64,000 nt of DNA from Betaproteobacteria bacterium (GTDB taxonomy: Bacteria > Pseudomonadota > Gammaproteobacteria > Burkholderiales > Thiobacillaceae), in assembly GCA_016234655.1 (NCBI GenBank), contig JACRAU010000003.1, forward strand, positions 1 through 64,000, given 5' to 3'. Position 1 is the first letter of the stretch, and every line of letters begins with the position of its first letter. The notes under the pieces are model-generated. The model was not told the origin of the DNA. It searched no databases and was given only the letters and a program-made list of their open reading frames with translations. Below are positions 32,119-41,383 of this stretch, piece after piece. Made by a program: the position numbers and the translations under genes.

Positions 32119-33761
32119 ATTTCATCGAGAACGAAAGCGCCCAAAAGCTTCGTGGCGGTTACTACACACCGCTCGACCTTGCTACATTCATCGCTCGTTG
32201 GGTCAAGGAGATCAATCCAACACGCGTCTTGGAACCCAGCTGCGGTGATGGCGTATTTTTTGAGGCGCTGGCAAAAGCAAAGGGATTCAAAAGAGCAAGC
32301 GTACTTGGGTTTGAGCTCGAAGAGGAAGAGTTTGTTAAGGCGCAGTTCCGCGCCCGAGAGTCTGGCCTTGCCGCAACGACCGTCCACAATGCGGATTTTC
32401 TCCAATGGGCATTGGATCAGTTCATCGTCGGTGACAAGTTCGACGCGGTCATTGGTAATCCACCATTCGTTCGATACCAATATCTGCCAGAACCATTCCA
32501 GGCAAGGGCAGAGCAGGTATTCAAGCAACTCAACCTTCCTTTCACTAAGCACACTAATGCCTGGGTTCCTTTCATTCTGGCGTCAATGGCGCTCCTCCGG
32601 CCCGGTGGCCGTCTCGCGATGGTTGTGCCAGCGGAGATCATTCACGTCACTCACGCACAATCACTTCGCTCCTACTTGGGGCGCGAATGTCGTCGCCTCG
32701 TAATCGTCGATCCAGAAGAACTCTGGTTTAGCGATACGTTGCAGGGAGCGGTGATATTGCTCGCTGAAAAAGCGCAAGTTGGCGAGAAGCCAGAAGGGCT
32801 AGGTATCTACCCCGTAACGGGGCGCGAATTCTTGCGACTTTCTCCTTCCGCGGTATTCGACTCGCCTCAGCCGATCAACGGAAAAACCGTACAGGGCAAA
32901 TGGACCTGTGCCTTGCTCGATCTGGAAACTCGCTCGTTGTTTGATGAGCTTGCAAATCAACCAGCAGTGCATCGGTTTAACGACATTGCCCAAGTTGATG
33001 TCGGCATTGTCACAGGGGCAAATAAGTTCTTTCTCGTACCAGATGAAACAGTTCGGACACACCATCTAGAAAGATGGGCGCACCCAATGTTCGGTCGCAG
33101 CGAACACTGCCCAGGAGTCGTCTACGACGAACGTCAGCACGCGGCAAATGCCTCAAAGGGCAACCCCACAAATTTCCTTTGGTTCCGGGAGAACGAGAGC
33201 CGAATTGATGCGGCCGCGAAAGCCTATATCCAGCAGGGGGAAATGCAGGATCTTCATTCACGCTATAAATGCCGCGTCCGTTCGCCTTGGTACACCGTAC
33301 CCTCCGTCTATTCGACGGAGATCGGCATGCTAAAGCGCTCACACGATACACCACGCCTCATCCTGAATCGTATGGGCGCCTACACAACCGACACAGCCTA
33401 CCGCATCCGCACACTCGGTGTGGCGGCCGAAAAGCTGGTCGGATGCTTCGTTAATCCCCTTACCGCACTAAGCGCAGAACTTGAGGGACGTCACTATGGT
33501 GGTGGCGTGCTGGAGTTGATACCTTCTGAAATCGAGCGATTACTGATTCCGTTACCTGAAAGCGCAGAGGTTGACCTAGGTGAACTAGACGAGGCTGTCC
33601 GCACCTTGCCGACTCACGAAGTGCTCGCACGGCAGAGCAAGGCAGTATTGGGAGCAATGGGATTGTCCCGGGTAAAACAAAGGTGCGTATTGGAAGGATG
33701 GCGCAAGTTGAGGGACCGCAGGCACCGTACGTCCAGCGAGGACTTGCCCGAGTTGTTCTAG
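32115..33761 (+). CDS. N6-adenine DNA methyltransferase (Eco57I-like, gamma class)
   Basis: The 548-residue protein has the features of type II/IIG adenine-N6 methyltransferases: RGGYYTPLDLATFIARW near the N-terminus (YYTP motif), SAM-binding motif I LEPSCGDGVFFEAL and catalytic motif IV VIGNPPFVRYQYLP (NPPF). A long C-terminal region (from about 270) with NKFFLVPDE and PSEIERLLIPLPE-like segments resembles the target-recognition part of these enzymes. No nuclease domain is fused. It is coupled to the ribbon-helix-helix gene and converges on the PLD-family nuclease; the two stop codons share one CTAG (33758-33761). Base composition is visibly lower in GC than neighbours, suggesting acquisition. 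Confidence 0.88.
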   Translation: MNFIENESAQKLRGGYYTPLDLATFIARWVKEINPTRVLEPSCGDGVFFEALAKAKGFKRASVLGFELEEEEFVKAQFRARESGLAATTVHNADFLQWALDQFIVGDKFDAVIGNPPFVRYQYLPEPFQARAEQVFKQLNLPFTKHTNAWVPFILASMALLRPGGRLAMVVPAEIIHVTHAQSLRSYLGRECRRLVIVDPEELWFSDTLQGAVILLAEKAQVGEKPEGLGIYPVTGREFLRLSPSAVFDSPQPINGKTVQGKWTCALLDLETRSLFDELANQPAVHRFNDIAQVDVGIVTGANKFFLVPDETVRTHHLERWAHPMFGRSEHCPGVVYDERQHAANASKGNPTNFLWFRENESRIDAAAKAYIQQGEMQDLHSRYKCRVRSPWYTVPSVYSTEIGMLKRSHDTPRLILNRMGAYTTDTAYRIRTLGVAAEKLVGCFVNPLTALSAELEGRHYGGGVLELIPSEIERLLIPLPESAEVDLGELDEAVRTLPTHEVLARQSKAVLGAMGLSRVKQRCVLEGWRKLRDRRHRTSSEDLPELF

Positions 33762-34954
33762 TCGATTTCCAATACAAACCGCGTCGGATCAACCTTGTCA
33801 CGGTAAAGAGCCAAGGTTCGACCGATTAGGTCAGGGCGCGCAACATACTCTCGCATCGGTCCCCAACTTAAGCGGGTCATGGCGTTCCTCTGCTTGTAGG
33901 CCTCACTCGTAGTGCTCGTGGTATGCCGAATCGCTAAGTCAAATTCTCCGTGGCTGATCCCCTTCATGACCAACTGGAATTTTGTAAACGCTTCATCCAC
34001 GGTCTTGGATCGTGTCGCCCACGCGAGATGGGGAAACACGTCATCCCGGAAGTAGTGACGGTGGTCAACATCTTCGGGAAGCAACCCTTTGTCCAAGTTA
34101 ACCGAACCTGTCGCATGTGTACCCTTCGCGTCCGGAATTGTCAGGTCACGACGAGTAAGCGGCTTGCTTTCCCAAACCAACTCAAATTCAATCCCTACTG
34201 TCGCAGGCATCGGCTTAGGAGCGGCTACGCCTGCTTTCACGCCCATCGGCGCTTTGGGCGGCTTAGGCTTCTTAGGCGCCGCCTTCGCTTTTGCGAGGGC
34301 GCGGCGAAGAGGGGCTACCTTGAGTTTCATGCGGGGTACAGTGTCGCCCCCTCCCATCCCGGTTGCCGATGTAGTAGGGCGCGGCGGACTAACCGCCATC
34401 TCATCAACCAAACGTCCGCTTGCGAGCAATACATCAAGATCGGCAACCGACCCAATCCTCACGACATGCTCGGGATAATCAGCCGGCAAAGCCGTAAGTT
34501 GTGCCTCGATCTCATCGACCACCGCCTTATCTTCCGCATTGGCGAGGGTGAAATCAATCATCATCCCGGCCTCGATGTTGTTATTCAGCCCACCGAGCGT
34601 AAGGTTCGCGCTACCGACGACGAAGCGTGCATTGGCCTTACCCCGAACCAAGTACAGTTTCGGGTGAAAAATGACAGTCCTGGAACCGGTGTCGACCGTA
34701 TAGAGATTGACGCCAATGTCGTGCAGTAGTGCCAATCCTTGTTGGGATGTGATGTCGTTTCGAATCCCGGCGAATACCGTCACTCGATCTGCGTGTGGCC
34801 TGAGTGCCGCCTCAATTTGCTGCACTCCGCTTTCGCTCACGAAAGCGACGCTCAAGATCACTTTCTTGATATCGGAAACGTCGAATAGTTCACGCACGGC
34901 TTGAGCGTGTGTCTTGGGTGTGACCCCTTGTAAGATGAAATTTTTCTTTGCCAT
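33758..34954 (-). CDS. PLD-family restriction endonuclease-like protein
   Basis: The ~398-residue protein has an N-terminal phospholipase-D-type nuclease domain: SVAFVSESGVQQIEAAL, then the single active-site motif FHPKLYLVRG followed by FVVGSANLTLGGLNNNIEAG (His, Lys, Ser, Asn and Glu of an HKD motif). A Lys/Pro/Ala-rich linker (about residues 215-250) leads to a C-terminal domain containing FELVWESKPLTRRDLTIP, reminiscent of the DNA-recognition domain of NgoFVII/BfiI-type enzymes. Such enzymes cut DNA without a metal ion as dimers. Starts at 34954 (MAKKNF) and 34966 are both possible. It opposes the methyltransferase, its probable partner. Confidence 0.82.
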   Translation of the reverse strand: MAKKNFILQGVTPKTHAQAVRELFDVSDIKKVILSVAFVSESGVQQIEAALRPHADRVTVFAGIRNDITSQQGLALLHDIGVNLYTVDTGSRTVIFHPKLYLVRGKANARFVVGSANLTLGGLNNNIEAGMMIDFTLANAEDKAVVDEIEAQLTALPADYPEHVVRIGSVADLDVLLASGRLVDEMAVSPPRPTTSATGMGGGDTVPRMKLKVAPLRRALAKAKAAPKKPKPPKAPMGVKAGVAAPKPMPATVGIEFELVWESKPLTRRDLTIPDAKGTHATGSVNLDKGLLPEDVDHRHYFRDDVFPHLAWATRSKTVDEAFTKFQLVMKGISHGEFDLAIRHTTSTTSEAYKQRNAMTRLSWGPMREYVARPDLIGRTLALYRDKVDPTRFVLEID

Positions 34955-35049
34955 GCTCGGTATCATATCAACCGAGCCGATGCGTGGCGATGGCAGTACC
35001 CAAAGTTAAACGCCGCCCCGCTGGGTCTGGCAAGCGGCTTACCAGAGTC

Positions 35050-35478
35050 TCAGCCGCACAGCCGGCAAACAGTCATCAGCATCAAATCCTTGGCCGCGCC
35101 GTCGATCTTGGGCAGGCCCACCTTCAAGCGCTTGCCGTCGTTCACGTTGCCGGCGGCGATGGCTAGCAGGGCGAGCACGATGGCCGAGGCGCCGTGTTCG
35201 CGGGCGACGTCCATGAGCTGGATGGGCAGGGCGGCAATCTGGATTTCGTCGTCTTCGCCGCGCACCTGGAACAGGCGGGCGGTGTGCTGGGCGGGGTCCA
35301 GGCGCAGGCAGAGGACGCCGCCTTCCTTGCATTGCCAGTTTTCCACGTCCCAGTCCGAGGTGATGGGTGCCAGGCCGTCTTCCAGAAAACGGTCGAAGAA
35401 GTCGGGGATGGCGGCCTGGCAGCCGCCGGGCAGGCGGTCGAGTTGGTCGGCGAGTTTTTGCAGGTCTTCGAGGGTCAT
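35050..35478 (-). CDS. Hypothetical protein, 142 residues, mutS operon
   Basis: I cannot assign a function. The protein is 142 residues, soluble and acidic, beginning MTLEDLQKLADQLDRLPGGC. The middle (WDVENWQCKEGGVLCLRLDP) looks like a beta-rich domain, followed by hydrophobic helices (ASAIVLALLAIAAGNVNDGK) and a C-terminus ending MTVCRLCG with two cysteines. It is the last of three same-strand genes starting with mutS, separated from the 91-residue gene by a 33-base gap holding a single-arm heptad repeat. GC-rich codon use matches the host rather than the adjacent restriction module. Confidence 0.65.
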   Translation of the reverse strand: MTLEDLQKLADQLDRLPGGCQAAIPDFFDRFLEDGLAPITSDWDVENWQCKEGGVLCLRLDPAQHTARLFQVRGEDDEIQIAALPIQLMDVAREHGASAIVLALLAIAAGNVNDGKRLKVGLPKIDGAAKDLMLMTVCRLCG

Positions 35479-35484
35479 TTTGGC

Positions 35485-35505
35485 GTGAGGGGTGAGGCGT
35501 GAAGG
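35485..35505. repeat. Heptad repeat G, single arm
   Basis: Three tandem 7-base units (GTGAGGG, GTGAGGC, GTGAAGG) fill most of the 33-base gap between the 91- and 142-residue genes. The units match the GAGG-type heptads of the inverted elements, but no reverse-complement arm is present nearby, so this may be a degenerate or half copy. Confidence 0.65.
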
Positions 35506-35511
35506 GGCGGG

Positions 35512-35787
35512 TTATAGGGGCATGAAGCAGAACACGAAACGGCCGTGGCCGAAGTTGACCATCAGCGTACCGCCGCGATTCTCGGCATAGTCGACCCAGC
35601 CGGGCGTGGCGCAGCCGACATGGCACTCGGAGACGCCGGCCGGCGATTCCAGATTGCGCTCGCGGTCGTAGAAGGACAGCAGCATGGCGCCGCCGAGCAG
35701 GTGCTCGGCGATGTGCTTGGCCAGTTCGAGGCTGGCGTCGAAGCCCAGCGCGAGTTCGTCGGCGTCGATATGCAGGGTCTGCATCAT
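35512..35787 (-). CDS. Small conserved hypothetical protein, 91 residues
   Basis: The 91-residue protein opens with a helix ([20 protein letters not shown]) followed by [40 protein letters not shown] and a C-terminal strand [13 protein letters not shown]. This YDR...ECH...PGW..YA..RG pattern resembles small proteins that I recall being called the AF1514 family, of unknown function; that link is from memory. Conserved Cys and His could bind a metal. The start overlaps the end of mutS by four bases, so it is co-translated with mutS. Confidence 0.65.
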   Translation of the reverse strand: MMQTLHIDADELALGFDASLELAKHIAEHLLGGAMLLSFYDRERNLESPAGVSECHVGCATPGWVDYAENRGGTLMVNFGHGRFVFCFMPL

Positions 35788-38351
35788 CCCTCCAGCAATT
35801 TCCTCAAGGCATAGACGGCTTCGAGCGCGGCCTTGGGGCTGAGTTCGTCCGGGTTAAGCGCCGCGAGTTGTTCCAGCGCCGGGTGCGGCTCGGCCTCGGC
35901 GGCCGGCGCGGGGGCGAACAGGTCGCCCTGGCCGTGCTCGATCACCTGCTGGGTTTCCAGTTGGCTGAGCTTGCGCTTGGCCGCCGCGATGACCGCGCCG
36001 GGCACGCCGGCCAGCTTGGCGACCTGGATGCCGTAGCTTTGCGAGGCCGGGCCTTCCTCGACGCTGTGCAGGAAGACCAGGCCGCCGCCGCTCTCGACGG
36101 CATCGAGGTGGACGTTGGCGATGGTCTTGTAGTCCTGCGCCAGTTGGGTCAGCTCGAAATAGTGAGTGGCGAACAGGGTGTAGGCCTGGGTCTTCTCGGC
36201 CAGTTGCCGGGCGCAGGCCCAGGCCAGGGCCATGCCGTCGAAGGTGGAGGTGCCGCGGCCGATCTCGTCGAGTAGCACCAGGCTGTTCTCGGTGGCACCG
36301 TGCAGGATCTGCGCGGTCTCGGTCATTTCCACCATAAACGTCGAACGGCCGCCGGCCAGGTCGTCCGAACTGCCGATGCGGGTAAAGATTTGATCGATCG
36401 GGCCGATGCTCGCGCTGTCGGCCGGCACGTATAGACCGCAGCAGGCCATGAGCACGATCAGCGCGGTCTGTCGCATGTAGGTCGACTTGCCGCCCATGTT
36501 GGGGCCGGTGACGATGAGCATGCGCCGCGTGGGGTCGAGCGTGAGGTCGTTGGCGATGAAGCTGTCGCTGCGCGATTCGACCACGGGGTGGCGGCCGCCG
36601 CGAATCTGCACGCCCCAGTCGTCGGTGAAGCTGGGTTCGACATAACGCCGCTCGCTCGCGAGCAGGGCCTGGGCGGCGAGCAGGTCGAGCTCGGCCACCG
36701 CCGCCGCCGTGGCTTGTAGCGCGGGGATGTGCGGCACGAGTTGTTCGAGCAGCGCCTCGAACAACTGCTTTTCCAGCATCAAGGCGCGCTCGCTGGCGGA
36801 CAGGGCCTTGTCCTCGAACGTTTTCAGTTCGGGCGTGATGTAGCGCTCGACGTTCTTCAGCGTCTGCCGGCGGTGGTAGTCGATCGGCACCTTGTCGGCC
36901 TGGGTGCGGCTGACCTCGATGTAGAAGCCGGAGACCTTGTTGTACTCGACGCGCAGATTGGCGATGCCGGTGCGCTCGCGTTCGCGCGCCTCCATCTGCA
37001 TCAGGAAGTCGCCGCAGTTCGATTGAATCTGGCGCAACTCGTCGAGTTCGGCCGAATAACCGTCGGCGATGACGCCGCCTTCGCGCAGCACGACCGAGGG
37101 CTCGGGCTGGATGGCGCGCAGCAGCTCGGCCAGCGGCGCCTCGGGGAAATGCAGGCGCCCGCTCAAGTCCGCCACGATCTCGCCCGTCTCGGCCAGCTCG
37201 GCGCGCAGGCCGGGCAAGAGGCGCAGGCTGTCGCGCAGGCCGGACAGGTCGCGCGGCCGCGCCGATTTCAAGGCGATGCGGGCGGCGATGCGTTCGAGGT
37301 CGCTCATGCCCTTCAGCGCCTCGCGCAGGCGGCCGGCCACCTGCGGCGCCTCGATCAGGCCGCGGATGGCGGCCAGCCGGGGCAGGCGGGCCTGCGGCTG
37401 GCGCAGGGGGTGGTGCAGCCAGGTCTTGAGCAGGCGGCTGCCCATGCCGGTGATGCAGCGGTCCAGCTCGGAGAACAGGGTGGGCGCGGCCTCGCCGCGC
37501 AGGGTCTCGGTCAGCTCCAGGGTGCGCCGGGCGGCGGCGTCGAGCGCGACATAGTGCTCGACGCGTTCCAGGGTGAGGCCGGTGACGTGCGGCAGGGCGG
37601 CCTGCTGAGTTTGCCGCGCATAGTCGAGTAGCAGGCCGGCGGCGGCCTGCAGCAAGGGTTGATCCTCGCAGCCGAAGGCGACCAGGTCGCGGGTGCCGAA
37701 GTGCTCGGTCAGCACGCGGTGGCCACGCTCGGCATCGAACTGCCAGGCCGGGCGGCGGGTCAGCGCGAGTTGATCGCCGCGCAGGGCCGGGTGCGCGAAG
37801 TCATCGGGCAGCAGCAGTTCGGCCGGCGCGATGCGGGCGAGTTCGCCGGCGAGCCGGGCGGGCGCGATGGTCTTGGCGGCGAGGCGGCCGCTGGACAGGG
37901 CCAGCCAGGCCAGGCCCAATTGCTCGCGGCCCGGCGTCAGGGCCATCAGCACCGCGTCGTGCTTCTGTTCGAGCAGGGCCTCGTCGGTCAGGGTGCCGGG
38001 GGTGACGATGCGCACCACCTTGCGCTCGACCGGGCCTTTGGAAGTTTTGGGATCCCCGATCTGTTCGCAGATGGCGACCGACTCGCCCAGCTTGACCAGG
38101 CGGGCCAGGTATTGCTCGGCGGCATGGAAGGGCACGCCGGCCATGCGGATCGGCACGCCGGCCGACTGGCCGCGCGTGGTGAGGGTGATGTCGAGCAGCC
38201 GGGCCGCGCGCTCGGCGTCGTCGTGGAACAGCTCGTAGAAGTCGCCCATGCGATAGAACAGCAGCATGTGCGGATGGTCGGCCTTGATGCGCAGGTATTG
38301 CTGCATCATCGGCGTGTGTTGGGCGAGGTCGGGCGTATCGGGCTTGTTCAT
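35784..38351 (-). CDS. mutS: DNA mismatch repair protein MutS
   Basis: MutS recognises mismatches and small loops and recruits MutL. The 855-residue protein has the N-terminal mismatch-binding domain with [11 protein letters not shown] (the Phe-x-Glu reading head), connector, core and clamp domains. The ABC-type ATPase has Walker [16 protein letters not shown], Walker [13 protein letters not shown] and the His in [14 protein letters not shown]-terminal helix-turn-helix and tail ([20 protein letters not shown]) mediate dimer and tetramer formation. Two small genes follow on the same strand; the upstream gene on the same strand is a response regulator after a 43-base gap. Confidence 0.98.
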   Translation of the reverse strand: MNKPDTPDLAQHTPMMQQYLRIKADHPHMLLFYRMGDFYELFHDDAERAARLLDITLTTRGQSAGVPIRMAGVPFHAAEQYLARLVKLGESVAICEQIGDPKTSKGPVERKVVRIVTPGTLTDEALLEQKHDAVLMALTPGREQLGLAWLALSSGRLAAKTIAPARLAGELARIAPAELLLPDDFAHPALRGDQLALTRRPAWQFDAERGHRVLTEHFGTRDLVAFGCEDQPLLQAAAGLLLDYARQTQQAALPHVTGLTLERVEHYVALDAAARRTLELTETLRGEAAPTLFSELDRCITGMGSRLLKTWLHHPLRQPQARLPRLAAIRGLIEAPQVAGRLREALKGMSDLERIAARIALKSARPRDLSGLRDSLRLLPGLRAELAETGEIVADLSGRLHFPEAPLAELLRAIQPEPSVVLREGGVIADGYSAELDELRQIQSNCGDFLMQMEARERERTGIANLRVEYNKVSGFYIEVSRTQADKVPIDYHRRQTLKNVERYITPELKTFEDKALSASERALMLEKQLFEALLEQLVPHIPALQATAAAVAELDLLAAQALLASERRYVEPSFTDDWGVQIRGGRHPVVESRSDSFIANDLTLDPTRRMLIVTGPNMGGKSTYMRQTALIVLMACCGLYVPADSASIGPIDQIFTRIGSSDDLAGGRSTFMVEMTETAQILHGATENSLVLLDEIGRGTSTFDGMALAWACARQLAEKTQAYTLFATHYFELTQLAQDYKTIANVHLDAVESGGGLVFLHSVEEGPASQSYGIQVAKLAGVPGAVIAAAKRKLSQLETQQVIEHGQGDLFAPAPAAEAEPHPALEQLAALNPDELSPKAALEAVYALRKLLEG

Positions 38352-38394
38352 GGCAAGCGCCGATTATCCCCGAATTCGCCTGGCTGGAGGGTTG

Positions 38395-40464
38395 CTAGGC
38401 CGGGCGGATATCGCCGGTGGCCATGATCACGCGGTTGCGCCCGCGTTTCTTGGCTTCGTACAGCGCGGCATCGGCGGTGGCGATGAGCGACTCGACGCTG
38501 CCGCAGATCGGGTAGCTGGAGATGCCGGAACTGAAGGTGGCGGTGAATTCGCTGTCGCTGTCGCCGCTGGCGTGGCGCACCTGGCCGAAGCGGATGCGCA
38601 GGTCGTTCAGTATCGTGGCGGCCTGCTTGGGCGGGCAATTGGGCAGGAGCACGATGAATTCCTCGCCGCCGTAACGGCCGCCCGAGTCGGTCGCGCGCAG
38701 GCGCTCGCGGATCAGGCGGGCGAGGCCCTTGATCACGCGGTCGCCGATCGGGTGGCCGTATTGGTCGTTGATCGACTTGAACCTGTCGATGTCGATCATC
38801 GCGACCGACAGCGGCGTGTTGTTGCGTTGGGCGCGGGCGATCTCGACGGCCAGCGCCTCCTTTGACCGGGCGTGGTTGAGTAGACCGGTCATGCTGTCGC
38901 GCACCATCAGCGAATTGAGCAGGCGCGAGCGCTCGGCCCGAATCTGCACCGATTGCACCAGGCGCCCAGGCTCGACCGGCTTGGTCAGGAAATCGTCGGC
39001 GCCGGTGCGCATCGCGCTGAGTTGCGCGTCGGGGTCTTCCTCGGACGAGAGGAACACGATGGGCAGGCTGTCGTAGCTGCCGTGCTGGCGTATCAGCCGG
39101 GCCAACTCGTCGCCGGTGCAGTCCGGCATGTACACGTCCATCAGGATCAGGTCGGGGGTGTAATCGCCGATGGCTGTCAGCACGTCGAAGGGGCTGGTGA
39201 CGACGACGGCGTCCATGCCGGCCTCGCGCAAGATGGCCTCGGTATGCCGCGCGACCAGGGCCTGGTCGTCGACGATCAGGACGCGGTAGGGTTGGAATTG
39301 CGTCTTCCTTAGCGAGCGGTCCAGGCTGTCGACCAGTTTGCCGATGTCGATGGGCTTGCGCAGATAGGCCTGGCAGCCGGCGCGCACAGCCTCCAGTCGG
39401 GCGGTGATGTCGTCGCGGGACGAGGCGAAGATGATCGGGATGTCTTTATGCGGGCCGGACGAGAGTTGGCGCGCCAGCTCGACGCCCGCCATCGGCCCTT
39501 CCCTCAGCATGATGTCCAGCACCATGGCGCTGGGTGTTCCTTCGTCGATGCCGTCGAGCAGGGGTGCCACCTCTTGGAAGGACTTGACCCGGTAGCCGAA
39601 ATGCCTGAGTTGCGCGGCCAGGAAGGCGGCCTGCGCGGGATCGTCCTCGAGCAGATAGACCAGGGCCTTGCTCTCCAGCGGCAGCGGCGGTGCCTCGGTA
39701 TCGGCTGGCTTGGCCGATGCGGCGGGTTGTCCGGCCAGCGATTTCAGGGTCGAGAAATCGGCGTCGAACCGGGGCAGGGCCTGGCTGGGGGGCAGTTGGC
39801 CGGCCTCGCTGTGCGCCTGCAAGGCCTTTTCGATTTTTTTGGCGTGCAGGCCGAGCGCATCGAGGCCGTAGGTGCGGCTGGTGCCGCTCAGGCTATGGAC
39901 CAGGCGCAACAGCTCTTGCAGGTCGGCGAGCCGGGCCTTGCCCGCCTTGACGGCCTGCCACAGCGTGTCGATGTCGGCGAGGCGTTGCGGTATCTCGGCG
40001 ATGAACTCTTGGCGCAGGGCCTCGATCGAGGCTTCGAGCGAGAGTTCGGGTTCCGGTGCGGGCACCTCTTGGCCGGCGGTGTTCATGGCCTGGGCCCAAT
40101 GCGCGCGCACCGCCTCGGCAAGCCTCATCGGGTCGAACGGTTTGGCGATGACCGCGATGGCGCCGAGCGCGAGGAGATGCTGGATTTCGTGCATCTGCGC
40201 CTTGGCGGTGAGGAAGATGGTGGGGGTGGCCTGGTGTTCGGCGCGCTCCCGGATTCGGCCCAGCGTGGTCGGGCCGTCCATGCCCGGCATCATGACATCG
40301 AGCAGGATCAAGTCGGGTCGGCAGCGGTCCAAGGCGGCGAGCGCATCTTGGCCGGAGCTGGCCAGCGTGATGTGGAAACCGCCCACGGTCTCCAGCGCCA
40401 GCTTGAGGACCTTCTGGATATCCGGGTCGTCCTCGACCGCCAGAATGTGCTTCAACGCGCCCAC
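38395..40464 (-). CDS. Multi-domain response regulator diguanylate cyclase (REC-HPt-REC-REC-GGDEF)
   Basis: The 689-residue protein combines five signalling domains. REC1 (about 5-125) has phospho-acceptor Asp in DLILLDVMMPGMDG. An HPt-like region (about 140-240) has LLRLVHSLSGTSRTYG with the candidate phospho-His. REC2 (about 268-390) has SAMVLDIMLREGPMAG, and REC3 (about 396-515) has DLILMDVYMPDCTG. The C-terminal GGDEF domain (about 520-680) has the active-site GGEEF (GRYGGEEFIVLLP), DIDRFKSINDQYGH and MTGLLNHA, so cyclic-di-GMP synthesis is expected. No membrane segment or sensor kinase is next to it, so it likely receives phosphoryl groups in trans through a relay. Confidence 0.93.
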   Translation of the reverse strand: MGALKHILAVEDDPDIQKVLKLALETVGGFHITLASSGQDALAALDRCRPDLILLDVMMPGMDGPTTLGRIRERAEHQATPTIFLTAKAQMHEIQHLLALGAIAVIAKPFDPMRLAEAVRAHWAQAMNTAGQEVPAPEPELSLEASIEALRQEFIAEIPQRLADIDTLWQAVKAGKARLADLQELLRLVHSLSGTSRTYGLDALGLHAKKIEKALQAHSEAGQLPPSQALPRFDADFSTLKSLAGQPAASAKPADTEAPPLPLESKALVYLLEDDPAQAAFLAAQLRHFGYRVKSFQEVAPLLDGIDEGTPSAMVLDIMLREGPMAGVELARQLSSGPHKDIPIIFASSRDDITARLEAVRAGCQAYLRKPIDIGKLVDSLDRSLRKTQFQPYRVLIVDDQALVARHTEAILREAGMDAVVVTSPFDVLTAIGDYTPDLILMDVYMPDCTGDELARLIRQHGSYDSLPIVFLSSEEDPDAQLSAMRTGADDFLTKPVEPGRLVQSVQIRAERSRLLNSLMVRDSMTGLLNHARSKEALAVEIARAQRNNTPLSVAMIDIDRFKSINDQYGHPIGDRVIKGLARLIRERLRATDSGGRYGGEEFIVLLPNCPPKQAATILNDLRIRFGQVRHASGDSDSEFTATFSSGISSYPICGSVESLIATADAALYEAKKRGRNRVIMATGDIRPA

Positions 40465-40539
40465 TTTATCCCCTCGCCCTTATCGTTGGGCCAACTATAG
40501 GGGTTCGGCCGGGGCTTGAGAAGCCGCTAGGTAGATGCG

Positions 40540-41340
40540 CTAGCGGCCCTTAAGTACCGGGGTCAGGTGCGGCGCGATGGCCTGCAACAGTTGGGCGAAG
40601 ACCTTGGGGTTGCCGGCGACGACATGGCCGGACTTCAAATAACCGTCTTCGCCGGTGAGGTCGCCGACCAGGCCGCCGGCCTCGGTCACCAGCAGGCAGC
40701 CGGCCGCGATGTCCCATTGATTGAGGCCGAGCTCGAAGAAGCCGTCGGTGCGGCCGGCCGCGGTCCAGGCCAGGTCCAGCGCGGCCGAGCCGGGGCGGCG
40801 CAGGCCGGCGGTGTTTTGCACCAGGTCGCGGAACATGGCGACATAGGCGTCGAGGTGGCTGAAGTCGCGGAAGGGGAAACCGGTGCCGATCAGCGACTCT
40901 TTCAGCTTGGTGCGCTTGGATACGCGGATGCGGCGGTCGTTGAGGAAGGCGCCGGCGCCGCGGCTGGCGGTGAACAGTTCGTTGCGCACCGGGTCGTAGA
41001 CCACGCCGTGGGTCGGCACGCCGTTGTGCAGCATGGCGATGGAGATCGCATACTGCGGAAAGCCATGCAGGAAGTTGGTGGTGCCGTCGAGCGGGTCGAT
41101 CACCCACTGGAACTCCGAGGCGCCGGTGACGCCCGACTCCTCTGCTAGAATCGCGTGGCCCGGATAGGCCGTGAGCAGGGTGTCGATGATGGCCTGCTCG
41201 GCGCTGTGATCCACCTCGCTGACGAAGTCGTTCTCCTGTTTCGAACGCACGGTGAGTCGATCCAGGTCGTTGGAGGCCCGGTTGATGATGGTGGCGGCGC
41301 GCCGGGCGGCCTTGACCGCCGTATTGAGCATTGGGTGCAT
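40540..41340 (-). CDS. suhB: Inositol-1-monophosphatase family protein SuhB
   Basis: SuhB is a Mg-dependent phosphatase that also joins rRNA transcription antitermination complexes in E. coli. The 266-residue protein begins [20 protein letters not shown] and has the metal-site motifs ILAEESG (Glu), [20 protein letters not shown] (Asp-x-x-Asp) and [15 protein letters not shown]. The fold is complete. It is divergent from trmJ with 43 bases between start codons. Confidence 0.95.
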   Translation of the reverse strand: MHPMLNTAVKAARRAATIINRASNDLDRLTVRSKQENDFVSEVDHSAEQAIIDTLLTAYPGHAILAEESGVTGASEFQWVIDPLDGTTNFLHGFPQYAISIAMLHNGVPTHGVVYDPVRNELFTASRGAGAFLNDRRIRVSKRTKLKESLIGTGFPFRDFSHLDAYVAMFRDLVQNTAGLRRPGSAALDLAWTAAGRTDGFFELGLNQWDIAAGCLLVTEAGGLVGDLTGEDGYLKSGHVVAGNPKVFAQLLQAIAPHLTPVLKGR

Positions 41341-41383
41341 GGCTAGCTAATTAAAGAGCAATTTGAATCGGCGGCATTTTACC

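Noticed and set aside
32115-33761. A fused type IIG restriction-modification enzyme
   Set aside because: The methyltransferase has no nuclease motif before its YYTP/SAM domain; the nuclease candidate is the separate PLD-family gene.
34981-35166. A small plus-strand frame starting MAVPKVKRRPAG
   Set aside because: It has no ribosome-binding site and runs antisense into the 142-residue gene; the opening resembles a ribosomal protein only by its basic composition.
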